Shown here: positions 1 to 6,259 of the stretch, one piece after another
How positions within the stretch are numbered: position 1 is the stretch's first letter
How the letters are laid out: every line of letters starts with the position of its first letter
DNA from: Bacteroidia bacterium
Lineage (GTDB): Bacteria; Bacteroidota; Bacteroidia; SpSt-205
Assembly: GCA_025060275.1 (NCBI GenBank)
Contig: JANXCJ010000120.1
Span: 1-6,259 of the forward strand
DNA length: 6,259 nucleotides
Direction of reading: 5' to 3'
Notes under the pieces: generated by a model
Database searches by the model: none
What the model was told of the DNA's origin: nothing
What the model saw: only the letters and a program-made list of their open reading frames with translations
Position numbers and translations under genes: made by a program

Positions 1-1877
1 TGGCGCAAGTGCTAAGCCGACGCAAGAAGAATAACCCCGTGTTGATTGGCGAGCCGGGGGTAGTTAAGACAGCGATTGTAGAAGGACTAGCCTTGCGAAT
101 TGTGCAGCGGAAAGTGAGTCGGGTGCTCTTTGGCAAACGCATTGTTGCCCTTGACCTTACTGCGCTTGTGGCAGGTACTAAGTATAGAGGGCAGTTTGAA
201 GAGCGTATGAAAAGCATCTTAGCTGAGTTAGAGAAAGCCCCTGAGGTAATCCTGTTTATAGATGAGCTTCATACGATTGTAGGGGCGGGAGGAGCCTCGG
301 GGTCTTTAGATGCTTCTAACATCTTCAAGCCTGCCCTTGCCCGGGGAGAAATCCAGTGTATTGGAGCTACTACGCTAGACGAATACCGTCAATACATAGA
401 AAAGGATGGTGCACTGGAAAGGCGCTTCCAGAAGATTATGGTAGACCCCCCTACGGAAGAGGAGACTTTGCGCATACTTTATCACCTAAAGGATCGTTAT
501 GAGGAACACCACCACGTGTTCTATACGGATGAAGCTATCCAAGCGTGTGTTCGTCTGAGTGGTCGCTATATCTCTGATAGACAGTTTCCTGATAAGGCAC
601 TGGATGTCTTGGACGAGGCAGGTGCGAGAGTGTACATGGCAAATATCCAAGTTCCTCCTCGTATAGCGGAGTTAGAAGCGAAGATAGAAGAGGTGCGAGA
701 GCGAAAGGCGCAGGTTGTACGAAGTCAGCGCTATGAGGAAGCCGCTCAATTGCGTGATACGGAGAAAAGGCTTCAGGAGCAGTTAGAGACGGAAAAAATT
801 CGCTGGGAGGAGGAGCTTAAGCGGAAAAGGTTTAAAGTAGATGAGTCGGATATTGCAGCAGTAGTGGCTTCCATGACCGGCATTCCCGTACAGAAGATAG
901 GGGAGGGAGACATGCAGCGTTTAGCCCAAATGGAAACTATTCTCAAGGAGCGCATTATTGGACAGGAAGAGGCTGTAGAACGAGTAACGCGGGCAATTCG
1001 CAGAGCTCGTGCGGGTCTCAAGAATCCTCGCAAGCCTATTGCATCTTTTATATTTCTTGGACCTACGGGTGTGGGTAAAACAGAGACAGCCCGGGCATTG
1101 GCAGAGTATCTTTTTGAGGGTCCTGAGGCCCTCGTGCGAGTGGATATGTCAGAGTACATGGAGAAATTTTCTGTTTCTCGTCTTATTGGTGCGCCACCGG
1201 GCTATGTGGGATATGAAGAGGGAGGACAGCTTACAGAGAAGGTACGTCGTAGGCCTTATAGTGTAGTCTTACTGGATGAGATAGAAAAAGCACATCCCGA
1301 CATATTCAATATTCTCCTGCAGGTGTTGGATGATGGCTCGCTGACAGATGGATTAGGGCGGCGGGTGGATTTTCGTAATACTATAATCATCATGACTTCT
1401 AATGTCGGTGCCAAGGAGCTGCGAGAGTTTGGCACAGGTGTAGGATTTATGACGGCAGCTCGTAGGGAAAAGACACAAGAGGCTGCCCGTCAGGTTTTAG
1501 AAGGTGCGCTGCGAAAGGTCTTTAGACCTGAATTTCTCAATCGCATAGATGACATCATCATTTTCAATTCTCTGACAAAAGAACATGCTAGGCGGATATT
1601 AGAGCTTCAGCTTCAGGAGCTTAGGCGACAGCTCGCAGATAATAAGTGGACATTGGAAATTACGGAGGCGGCTAAAAACTTTCTGATAGACAGAGGTTTT
1701 GATGAGCAGTTTGGTGCGCGTCCTTTACAGCGGGCTATCCAGCGATTTTTGGCAGATAAATTGGCAGATGCAGTGATAGTCAATCAAGTGCAAGGACCTG
1801 CCCACTTCATAGCGGATTTATCTTCTGATGCTACTACGATAGAAGTGTCTCTGGGTGAGCTTACTCCCTCATCGTGA
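1..1877 (+). CDS. clpC: ClpC-type AAA+ protein unfoldase, 5' end cut off by window
   Basis: ATP-driven Clp/Hsp100 unfoldase that threads damaged or tagged cytosolic proteins into the ClpP peptidase. The frame is open from the window edge. Residues here are counted from the GTG at 9, which is an internal Val and not the start; by comparison with ~810-residue ClpC, about 200 N-terminal residues (the Clp-N repeats) lie upstream. NBD1 has Walker A at 14-21, pore loop KYRG at 58-61, Walker B FIDE at 83-86 and arginine finger R138/R139. A short middle domain with a UVR-like stretch (RYEEAAQLRD, 241-250) argues for ClpC rather than ClpB, whose middle domain is much longer. NBD2 has Walker A GPTGVGKT at 351-358, GYVG pore loop at 398-401, Walker B LLDE at 421-424, sensor 1 TSN at 463-465, arginine finger R512 and sensor 2 GAR at 569-571. 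VGF at 478-480 fits the ClpP-docking tripeptide. Oddity: the first Walker A reads GEPGVVKT, with Val19 where Gly is expected. The stop overlaps the next gene's start by four bases. Confidence 0.95.
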   Translation, partial: AQVLSRRKKNNPVLIGEPGVVKTAIVEGLALRIVQRKVSRVLFGKRIVALDLTALVAGTKYRGQFEERMKSILAELEKAPEVILFIDELHTIVGAGGASGSLDASNIFKPALARGEIQCIGATTLDEYRQYIEKDGALERRFQKIMVDPPTEEETLRILYHLKDRYEEHHHVFYTDEAIQACVRLSGRYISDRQFPDKALDVLDEAGARVYMANIQVPPRIAELEAKIEEVRERKAQVVRSQRYEEAAQLRDTEKRLQEQLETEKIRWEEELKRKRFKVDESDIAAVVASMTGIPVQKIGEGDMQRLAQMETILKERIIGQEEAVERVTRAIRRARAGLKNPRKPIASFIFLGPTGVGKTETARALAEYLFEGPEALVRVDMSEYMEKFSVSRLIGAPPGYVGYEEGGQLTEKVRRRPYSVVLLDEIEKAHPDIFNILLQVLDDGSLTDGLGRRVDFRNTIIIMTSNVGAKELREFGTGVGFMTAARREKTQEAARQVLEGALRKVFRPEFLNRIDDIIIFNSLTKEHARRILELQLQELRRQLADNKWTLEITEAAKNFLIDRGFDEQFGARPLQRAIQRFLADKLADAVIVNQVQGPAHFIADLSSDATTIEVSLGELTPSS

Positions 1878-2566
1878 GGAAGTTTATCTACTTTTTTCTC
1901 TATACTTGGCTATGGGGGCAGTCTGAACTTTCGGACTCGCTGAGGCAGCTTTTTCAGAAAGACTTTGGCTTTGATATTGTTCTAGTGCGCAGCTTTCCAG
2001 TACAAATAACAATCTCGGATACTTTCCCCATAGTGCCTTTACTTTCGGGTCATATGAGATTAGGGGTGGCCTGGCAGTGGCGCTTCTGGAGGGTATGGGG
2101 GCTTTGTTTGCAGCCAAGCTTTAGCTGGTACCGGCAAGTTCTTCGTGCGACCACTGCCAGTGTAGCGCCATATGCTGAGCAGATGCCACAGGGGTATCGT
2201 TGGCTCAAGTATCGTTTTGGAGCAGTAGCCCTTCATTTGGGAGTCCGATGGCAGCGGCACCTTGTAGGAGAACTCTTTCCTCGTTATAAAGTGGAGGTGG
2301 GAGGGTGGCTTCAGCGTCATATAGGTAGTAGTCTCAAGTATGTGGCGGTGCGGGAAACGCATATAGAACGAGTACGATGGGAAAATGTCTCTCTTTTTCA
2401 TCCATGGCAGGGCGGTGCCTACCTAATAATTGGACGCCAGTGGTTAGGTGCTACCATTTACTATAACTTTCTTTCTCTTTTTCCTTCTGGCTTGCATGGA
2501 GGACCTCATGGCCGCCCTTATCCTCGCTTGTCTCCTTGGGAAGTGGGTTTCATGATTTCTCTTTGA
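1874..2566 (+). CDS. Predicted secreted outer-membrane beta-barrel protein, unrecognised family
   Basis: I do not recognise this 230-residue protein. It begins MRKF followed by a hydrophobic run to about residue 15 (FFLYTWLWG), which looks like a signal peptide with cleavage near Gly15/Gln16, so the mature protein is probably exported. The rest alternates polar and aromatic/hydrophobic residues in strand-like blocks, for example 61-75, 110-128, 138-150 and 180-200. It ends in PWEVGFMISL, resembling the terminal strand of Bacteroidota outer-membrane barrels. I infer a small barrel, broadly like PorT/OmpW-sized proteins, with no family assignment. It has 14 Trp in 230 residues, about 6 percent. 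The GTG start was chosen because it overlaps the clpC stop as GTGA, a classic coupling arrangement, and places Arg-Lys directly before the hydrophobic core. It is probably in one operon with clpC and ubiX. A soluble periplasmic protein is the main alternative. Confidence 0.7.
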   Translation: MRKFIYFFLYTWLWGQSELSDSLRQLFQKDFGFDIVLVRSFPVQITISDTFPIVPLLSGHMRLGVAWQWRFWRVWGLCLQPSFSWYRQVLRATTASVAPYAEQMPQGYRWLKYRFGAVALHLGVRWQRHLVGELFPRYKVEVGGWLQRHIGSSLKYVAVRETHIERVRWENVSLFHPWQGGAYLIIGRQWLGATIYYNFLSLFPSGLHGGPHGRPYPRLSPWEVGFMISL

Positions 2567-2584
2567 TAAAATCGGTAAAATTTT

Positions 2585-3160
2585 ATGAAGCAGATCGTGG
2601 TAGGTGTCACAGGTGCAAGTGGAAGTATTTACGCGGCGAGGCTATTGGATTGGTTCAGAAGTATTCAGAAGCAGCAAGAAGTAGAAGTAAGTCTGGTTTT
2701 TTCAGAGAATGCTATCAAGGTATGGCAGTGGGAGCTTCAAGTCCCTTTGCCAGAAGATTTTCCTGTTTATGGGTATAAAGACTACTTTGCCCCTTTTGCT
2801 TCGGGTTCATCTCTATACGAGGCTATGGTGATTATACCCTGTTCAATGGGAACTGTGGGGAGATTAGCTGCAGGTTTGTCTGATGATCTAATCTGCCGAG
2901 CTGCGGATGTAATGCTTAAGGAACGCAGAAAGCTTATTTTGGTACCAAGGGAGACCCCTCTTCACGCAGGACACTTAGAGAATTTACTAAAGCTTGCACG
3001 TTGGGGCGCTATTGTGCTGCCTGCAATGCCTTCCTTCTACGGTCACCCGCGCAACTTGGAGGAACTTGTTGATACAATTGTATTGCGGGTATTGGACTTG
3101 TTAGGATTCACTTTGAGTTATAGTCGTTGGGGCTCAGAGACCCCAATTACCTCTGTCTAA
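2585..3160 (+). CDS. ubiX: Flavin prenyltransferase UbiX
   Basis: UbiX joins a dimethylallyl group to FMN, making prenylated FMN, the cofactor of UbiD-type decarboxylases; it is cytosolic and usually dodecameric. The 191-residue length is normal for the family. The sequence shows the N-terminal flavin-binding GASGS loop (10-14), FASGS (71-75), the PCSMGTVGRLAAGLSDDLI block starting at 85, VPRETPL (120-126), HLEN (130-133, with the conserved Glu132), and PAMPSFY ending at Tyr152. No UbiD or quinone gene is visible nearby, so the pathway served (menaquinone by a futalosine-type route, or another decarboxylation) cannot be read from this window. The ATG at 2585 places the GASGS loop at the usual distance from the N-terminus. 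There is no Shine-Dalgarno sequence; the 20 bases before it are AT-rich. The gene lies 18 bases after the barrel gene and is probably in the same transcript. Its 3' end overlaps comM on the other strand. Confidence 0.95.
   Translation: MKQIVVGVTGASGSIYAARLLDWFRSIQKQQEVEVSLVFSENAIKVWQWELQVPLPEDFPVYGYKDYFAPFASGSSLYEAMVIIPCSMGTVGRLAAGLSDDLICRAADVMLKERRKLILVPRETPLHAGHLENLLKLARWGAIVLPAMPSFYGHPRNLEELVDTIVLRVLDLLGFTLSYSRWGSETPITSV
3127..3146. terminator. Short GC-rich hairpin in the convergent ubiX/comM overlap, possible two-way terminator
   Basis: TTGGGG (3127-3132) pairs perfectly with CCCCAA (3141-3146) around an eight-base loop that contains the comM stop codon (TCA on +, TGA on -). The position between two converging genes suits a bidirectional terminator. 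No T-run follows on either side, the stem is only six pairs, and it lies inside both coding regions, so the assignment is weak. Confidence 0.3.
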
Positions 3161-4672
3161 GGTGCGATATTGGAGAGCTTCAGCGATATGTTCTGGGCGA
3201 ATTTTCTCACTTTCTGCTAAATCTGCGATGGTACGGGCTAGTTTGAGGATTCGGTCGTAAGCTCGTGCAGAGAGCTGAAGGCTGTTCATAGCACTTTCCA
3301 GGAGACGGCGCCCCGCCTCGTCTAAGGCACAAAAATCCTCCACCATCTTAGGTGGCATTTGAGCGTTTGTGTATATGTTAGGAAATTCTCCAAATCGTTT
3401 GAGTTGTATTTCACGAGCTTTTTCTACCCGAGCGCGAATGGTTTGGCTATTTTCTCTATTATCTTGGGCTGTCAGAGCGTGTGTTTCCACAGGCGTTACA
3501 GAAATATGAATGTCTATGCGGTCTAAAAGTGGACCTGAGATACGGGCCGTATATCGCTGAACGGCACCGGGTGGACAGGTACAGGGTCGCGTAGGATGGG
3601 TATAATACCCGCAAGGACAGGGATTCATAGCTGCTACTAACATGAAGCGAGCGGGATATTCTACTCTAAATCTTGCTCGTGCAATTACGATTCTATGCTC
3701 TTCCAGGGGTTGGCGAAGAACTTCTAGTACTTGCCTTTTGAATTCTGGTAATTCGTCCAGAAAAAGAATACCATTATGTGCTAGGCTAATCTCGCCAGGC
3801 ATGGGGTAAGTTCCCCCTCCCACTAGAGCTATATCACTAATTGTGTGATGAGGCGCTCGAAAGGGGCGTTGCGTAATGAGCCCCTTATGGTCTCTTAGCA
3901 AGCCTGCTACAGAGTGTATTCGGGTCGTCTCTAAGGCTTCTTCCAGAGTAAGGGGAGGCAAAATCGTTGGTAAGCGTTGAGCTAACATGGTTTTGCCTGC
4001 CCCGGGCGGACCTATTAAGAGAATATTATGCCCTCCTGCTGCAGCAACTTCTAAGGCTCTTTTTACATGAATTTGACCTTTGACCTCGCTCATGTCTAGG
4101 TCTGTTCCGTTTTGTTGCTGCCAGAAAAGGTTCCTTGCATCTACGAAGATGGGTGAGAGGGAAATGTTTCCGCTTAGGAAGCCTACAGTTTCTCGGAGGT
4201 TTGCAGGTGCATATACTTGGATGTCCTTCACGATACCTGCTTCGCCTGCATTGGAAGGCGGAATTACGAGCCGAGGGATTCCTTGCTTGCGCGCCATGGT
4301 GGCTATGGGTAGGGCGCCTCGGATTGGCATAAGAGTGCCATCCAGTGACAGTTCCCCCATAATGAGAGTATCCCTCCATCCTTCATTCTGTATCTGTCCT
4401 GAGGCTGCTAAAATTCCGATAGCAATAGGCAAGTCATAAGCAGTACCCTCCTTCCGGAGGTCAGCTGGGGAGAGATTGATGATAATCTTTCCTCGTGGGA
4501 AGGAAAATCCACTATTTCGGATAGCTGTCTCTACGCGTTCTCGGCTCTCCTTGACAGCATTATCAGGAAGCCCTACAATTGCATATCCTAAACCGGGAGA
4601 TAAGTTAACCTCCACAGTTACAGGATAAGCATATATGCCATACAGGGCAGCAGCAGGTACTTTTACTAGCAT
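3134..4672 (-). CDS. comM: ComM/YifB family Mg-chelatase-like AAA+ ATPase
   Basis: ComM (YifB) is a hexameric AAA+ helicase; in Vibrio cholerae and relatives it drives branch migration when transformed DNA is integrated. Its role in Bacteroidota is less established. The 512-residue length is typical. An N-terminal ChlI/Lon-protease-like domain (about 1-180) opens with the usual wording (AIVGLPDNAVKESRERV, 31-47) and includes NLSPADLRKEG (66-76). The Mg-chelatase AAA+ core follows, with Walker A GPPGAGKT (221-228), FRAPHHTISD (271-280), Walker B FLDE (304-307), a possible zinc site CPC (352-354) plus C364/C366, and arginine finger R385 in LLDRID. The C-terminal lid has SARAYDRILKLARTIADL (468-485) and ends near the family-typical YRTLDR. 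All key residues are intact. The ATG gives the canonical MLVK start. The gene stands alone on its strand, with only 27 bases to the divergent protease gene and a 27-base tail overlap with ubiX. The product is probably cytosolic. Confidence 0.95.
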   Translation of the reverse strand: MLVKVPAAALYGIYAYPVTVEVNLSPGLGYAIVGLPDNAVKESRERVETAIRNSGFSFPRGKIIINLSPADLRKEGTAYDLPIAIGILAASGQIQNEGWRDTLIMGELSLDGTLMPIRGALPIATMARKQGIPRLVIPPSNAGEAGIVKDIQVYAPANLRETVGFLSGNISLSPIFVDARNLFWQQQNGTDLDMSEVKGQIHVKRALEVAAAGGHNILLIGPPGAGKTMLAQRLPTILPPLTLEEALETTRIHSVAGLLRDHKGLITQRPFRAPHHTISDIALVGGGTYPMPGEISLAHNGILFLDELPEFKRQVLEVLRQPLEEHRIVIARARFRVEYPARFMLVAAMNPCPCGYYTHPTRPCTCPPGAVQRYTARISGPLLDRIDIHISVTPVETHALTAQDNRENSQTIRARVEKAREIQLKRFGEFPNIYTNAQMPPKMVEDFCALDEAGRRLLESAMNSLQLSARAYDRILKLARTIADLAESEKIRPEHIAEALQYRTLDRGNWGL

Positions 4673-4699
4673 CGGGGAGTAATATAACTAACTTTGAGC
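4673..4699. promoter_or_regulatory. 27-base divergent intergenic spacer between comM and the CPBP protease gene
   Basis: The two start codons face away from each other across only 27 bases, so promoters for both directions must lie here or inside the opposite coding regions. The AT-rich centre holds TATATT on the minus strand (4681-4686) and TAACTTTG on the plus strand (4689-4696), the latter matching the Bacteroidota -7 consensus TAnnTTTG. The plus-strand match is too close to the ATG at 4700 to serve that start, and no -33 TTG is seen at the right distance. The boundary is clear, but the promoter elements are not. Confidence 0.3.
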
Positions 4700-5539
4700 A
4701 TGCGTGAGTTTATTAGGTTGGCTGTACTTTTCTCATTGTTAGGAATAAGCTTCGTTGTAGGAGGTGTGCTAATGTCTGTTATGGGCTTAGCCACTCCTGA
4801 GATAAATGATAAACAAACCGCCACATTAGCAGCAGGTAGCAATGCTCTTCTGTTGATGCTGGGATTTGGAGGGGCTAGCTTGTCTTACTGGCTTTTATAT
4901 GCTCGTGAAGAGGGTATAGAACTTCTCCGAGGGCTGGGAGGTAATTTTGCCACTTACTCCTTGATAGCGCTATTCATGGGGGGGCTTTTTCTTTTTTTGC
5001 CGTGGTTAGGGTTAGATGCGGAATCCTTCAGGCTTCCTTCTTCCTTGCACCGATGGGAAATATTATTAGAAGCTCAAGAGGCTCGTATAGAAGCTCTTAT
5101 GCGTTCGCTGATTCAATATGGGGCTCTGCCTTCTCTGATAATCTTTATGGCTGTGGCACCTGGGATATTTGAGGAGCTATTTTTCCGAGGTGCTTTACAG
5201 CATCAGCTTGGGAGAATAATAAATCCTCATGGGGCTGTCTGGATTTCTGCTATAATTTTTAGCCTTATCCACTTCCAGGTATATGGCTTTGTACCGCGTG
5301 CGCTACTTGGAGCAGTAATGGGATACCTGACTTTGTGGAGTGGGCGGCTTTGGCCAGCTATATGGGCACACTTTCTCAATAATGCTTATGCGACGCTTGT
5401 CGCTTATCTCGGTATGCATGTATGGAATCACCCCGAGTGGCTTGAGTCAACTTATAAGCCTCCTATGCTCTTAGCACTTTTAGGTGCACTTATAGCCGGC
5501 GCAAGCGGTTATGCTGTTTATCGTCGCTTACATGCTTAG
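4700..5539 (+). CDS. CPBP family intramembrane glutamic protease (Rce1/Abi type)
   Basis: Polytopic membrane protein of the CPBP/Rce1 family, which includes CAAX prenyl proteases and bacteriocin self-immunity proteins. The three catalytic motifs are present: EELFFR (158-163, catalytic Glu158/Glu159 and Arg163), FSLIH (187-191, His191) and HFLNN (224-228, His224 and Asn228). Hydrophobic segments lie near 8-30, 45-66, 84-104, 142-157, 177-195, 198-213 and 255-274; residues 105-140 form a polar loop before the catalytic region. The 279-residue length is ordinary. The substrate is unknown, since such proteins in Bacteroidota are rarely characterised. The ATG at 4700 was chosen over the TTG at 4694, which would add only two residues; starting at Met25 would remove most of the first membrane segment. 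The 3' end overlaps cdsA by eight bases, so the two are probably co-translated. No key residue is missing. An immunity role is possible, but the pairing with cdsA suggests a housekeeping membrane function (inference). Confidence 0.9.
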   Translation: MREFIRLAVLFSLLGISFVVGGVLMSVMGLATPEINDKQTATLAAGSNALLLMLGFGGASLSYWLLYAREEGIELLRGLGGNFATYSLIALFMGGLFLFLPWLGLDAESFRLPSSLHRWEILLEAQEARIEALMRSLIQYGALPSLIIFMAVAPGIFEELFFRGALQHQLGRIINPHGAVWISAIIFSLIHFQVYGFVPRALLGAVMGYLTLWSGRLWPAIWAHFLNNAYATLVAYLGMHVWNHPEWLESTYKPPMLLALLGALIAGASGYAVYRRLHA

Positions 5540-6259
5540 ACGTGTCATTACAAGTATAGGAGGGCTATGTGTAGTAATAGGAGGACTTTTGATAGGAAGG
5601 TGGGGGTTTAGCATATTATGGGCGGTTGTGGGTTTTGTGCTTCTTTGTGAATGGCAGAAGGGAGAAAAAATGCCCTTGCCCATCTTTTTGGGCGTAATTC
5701 CTGTAGTAAGTCTTATCTGGATCAGTGGAGTAATTCCTTCCTTGTGGAGATTCACCCTAAGCATATTCATGATAGAAATGATGCTTTTTATAATTTTTAT
5801 GGAACCTAAAAGAGATTTTTTATGGACCTATAGAGCGGTGTGGGGGCTTGTATTTTTGGGAGTGGGGTGGGGGAGCTTATTATGGATTTTTTTCCCTGAT
5901 TATGTGTGGTGGAAAGTTCTTGCTTTTCTTTCGCTGGTGTGGGTAGCTGATACTGCGGCTTACTTTGGAGGTAAGATGTTGGGGAAGCATCCTATCTTGC
6001 CTCGTGTCAGTCCAAATAAAACTTGGGAGGGGTTTATAGGGGGTGCTTTAGCTACAAGTGCGTGGAGCATGTGGGCAGTGGAATGGGCAGGCGGTCCTAC
6101 AGGAGTGTTTGCAGCTGTGGTAGGTTTGGCAGTGGCAGTCATAGGATTCTTTGGAGATGCCTGGCAGTCCGCATGGAAACGGCAATTAGGGCTAAAGGAC
6201 TCAGGTGCCTTACTTCCAGGGCATGGAGGGGTCTGGGATCGCATAGATGCATTGCTTTG
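5532..6259 (+). CDS. cdsA: Phosphatidate cytidylyltransferase (CDP-diacylglycerol synthase), 3' end cut off by window
   Basis: CdsA is an integral membrane enzyme that makes CDP-diacylglycerol from CTP and phosphatidic acid, the branch point to phosphatidylethanolamine, phosphatidylserine and phosphatidylglycerol. The frame stays open from ATG 5532 to the window end (242 residues seen; the family is usually about 260-290, so only a short tail is missing). Supporting blocks: VWVADTAAYFGGKMLGK (136-152), SPNKTWEGF (160-168), GFFGDAWQS (205-213) and the family signature KDSGALLPGHGGVWDRID (222-239), with Asp209, Lys222, Asp223, His231 and Asp236. The N-terminal half is a series of membrane segments. 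The start MLRRVITS is typical of the family and overlaps the protease stop by eight bases; no Shine-Dalgarno is visible. Oddities: 19 Trp in 242 residues, Gln212 where bacterial relatives usually have Glu, and Trp215 where the signature expects an aliphatic residue or Phe. Assignment is firm; full activity is inferred. Confidence 0.93.
   Translation, partial: MLRRVITSIGGLCVVIGGLLIGRWGFSILWAVVGFVLLCEWQKGEKMPLPIFLGVIPVVSLIWISGVIPSLWRFTLSIFMIEMMLFIIFMEPKRDFLWTYRAVWGLVFLGVGWGSLLWIFFPDYVWWKVLAFLSLVWVADTAAYFGGKMLGKHPILPRVSPNKTWEGFIGGALATSAWSMWAVEWAGGPTGVFAAVVGLAVAVIGFFGDAWQSAWKRQLGLKDSGALLPGHGGVWDRIDALL

Noticed and set aside
773..1159. Open frame on the minus strand inside clpC
   Set aside because: Low-complexity Ser/Arg-rich product antisense to well-conserved ClpC motifs; a shadow of the real gene.
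1009..1266. Open frame on the plus strand inside clpC
   Set aside because: It overlaps the conserved NBD2 Walker A region in another frame and its product resembles no family.
1..1877. ClpB rather than ClpC identity for the first gene
   Set aside because: The middle domain is short with a UVR-like motif, and a VGF ClpP-docking tripeptide is present; ClpB has a long coiled-coil middle domain and lacks the docking loop.
2060..2401. Open frame on the minus strand inside the barrel-like gene
   Set aside because: The sense frame has a signal peptide, strand pattern and coupled start; the antisense product shows no recognisable features.
2576..2585. TAAAATTTTA palindrome reaching the first base of the ubiX ATG
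   Set aside because: A ten-base AT-only palindrome is expected by chance in an AT-rich spacer, and no second copy was noticed.
4080..4439. Open frame on the plus strand opposite comM
   Set aside because: Antisense to a fully conserved ComM N-terminal domain, with no protein-like features of its own.
4689..4696. TAACTTTG, an exact match to the Bacteroidota -7 promoter consensus TAnnTTTG
   Set aside because: It ends three bases before the ATG at 4700, so the predicted start of transcription would fall on or after the start codon, and no -33 TTG lies at the right distance upstream.
4694..4699. TTG start for the CPBP protease, two codons upstream of the ATG
   Set aside because: It adds only two residues and no motif supports it; the ATG at 4700 gives a normal N-terminus.
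5528..6244. Two open frames on the minus strand (5528-5770 and 5960-6244)
   Set aside because: Both lie antisense to cdsA, whose plus-strand frame is open to the window end and carries the family signature.

Overview
This is a gene-dense, non-mobile chromosomal window, most likely from a member of the Bacteroidota or a related lineage. The pointers are a ClpC-type AAA+ unfoldase whose wording resembles Bacteroidota ClpC, a small secreted beta-barrel-like protein, AT-rich rather than Shine-Dalgarno-type start regions, and a CPBP protease directly followed by cdsA. Base composition is moderate. TGA, TAA and TAG all serve as stops, so the code is standard. I see no RNA genes, mobile elements, CRISPR array or attachment sites, and no intergenic gap longer than 27 bases.

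Layout. Positions 1-3160 (+) hold three same-strand genes in tight succession: the 3' three quarters of clpC (cut by the window start), a 230-residue predicted outer-membrane beta-barrel protein whose GTG start overlaps the clpC stop, and ubiX (flavin prenyltransferase) 18 bases further on. ubiX then runs tail-to-tail into comM/yifB (4672-3134, -), and the two coding regions overlap by 27 bases around a short GC-rich hairpin. comM diverges, across only 27 bases, from a second + pair: a CPBP-family intramembrane protease (4700-5539) and cdsA (5532 to beyond the window end), which overlap by 8 bases.

Functionally the genes are housekeeping: protein quality control (ClpC), cofactor synthesis (UbiX makes prenylated FMN for a UbiD-type decarboxylase not seen here), DNA processing (ComM helicase), and membrane biology (beta-barrel protein, CPBP protease, CDP-diacylglycerol synthase). 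The pairs look co-transcribed and probably translationally coupled, but they do not form one obvious pathway.

I find no convincing new multi-gene system. The points most worth a second look are: a glycine-to-valine change in the first Walker A loop of ClpC (a one-base difference at position 64); an unrecognised beta-barrel protein coupled to clpC; a very high tryptophan content in the membrane proteins; and two departures from consensus in the cdsA signature region.
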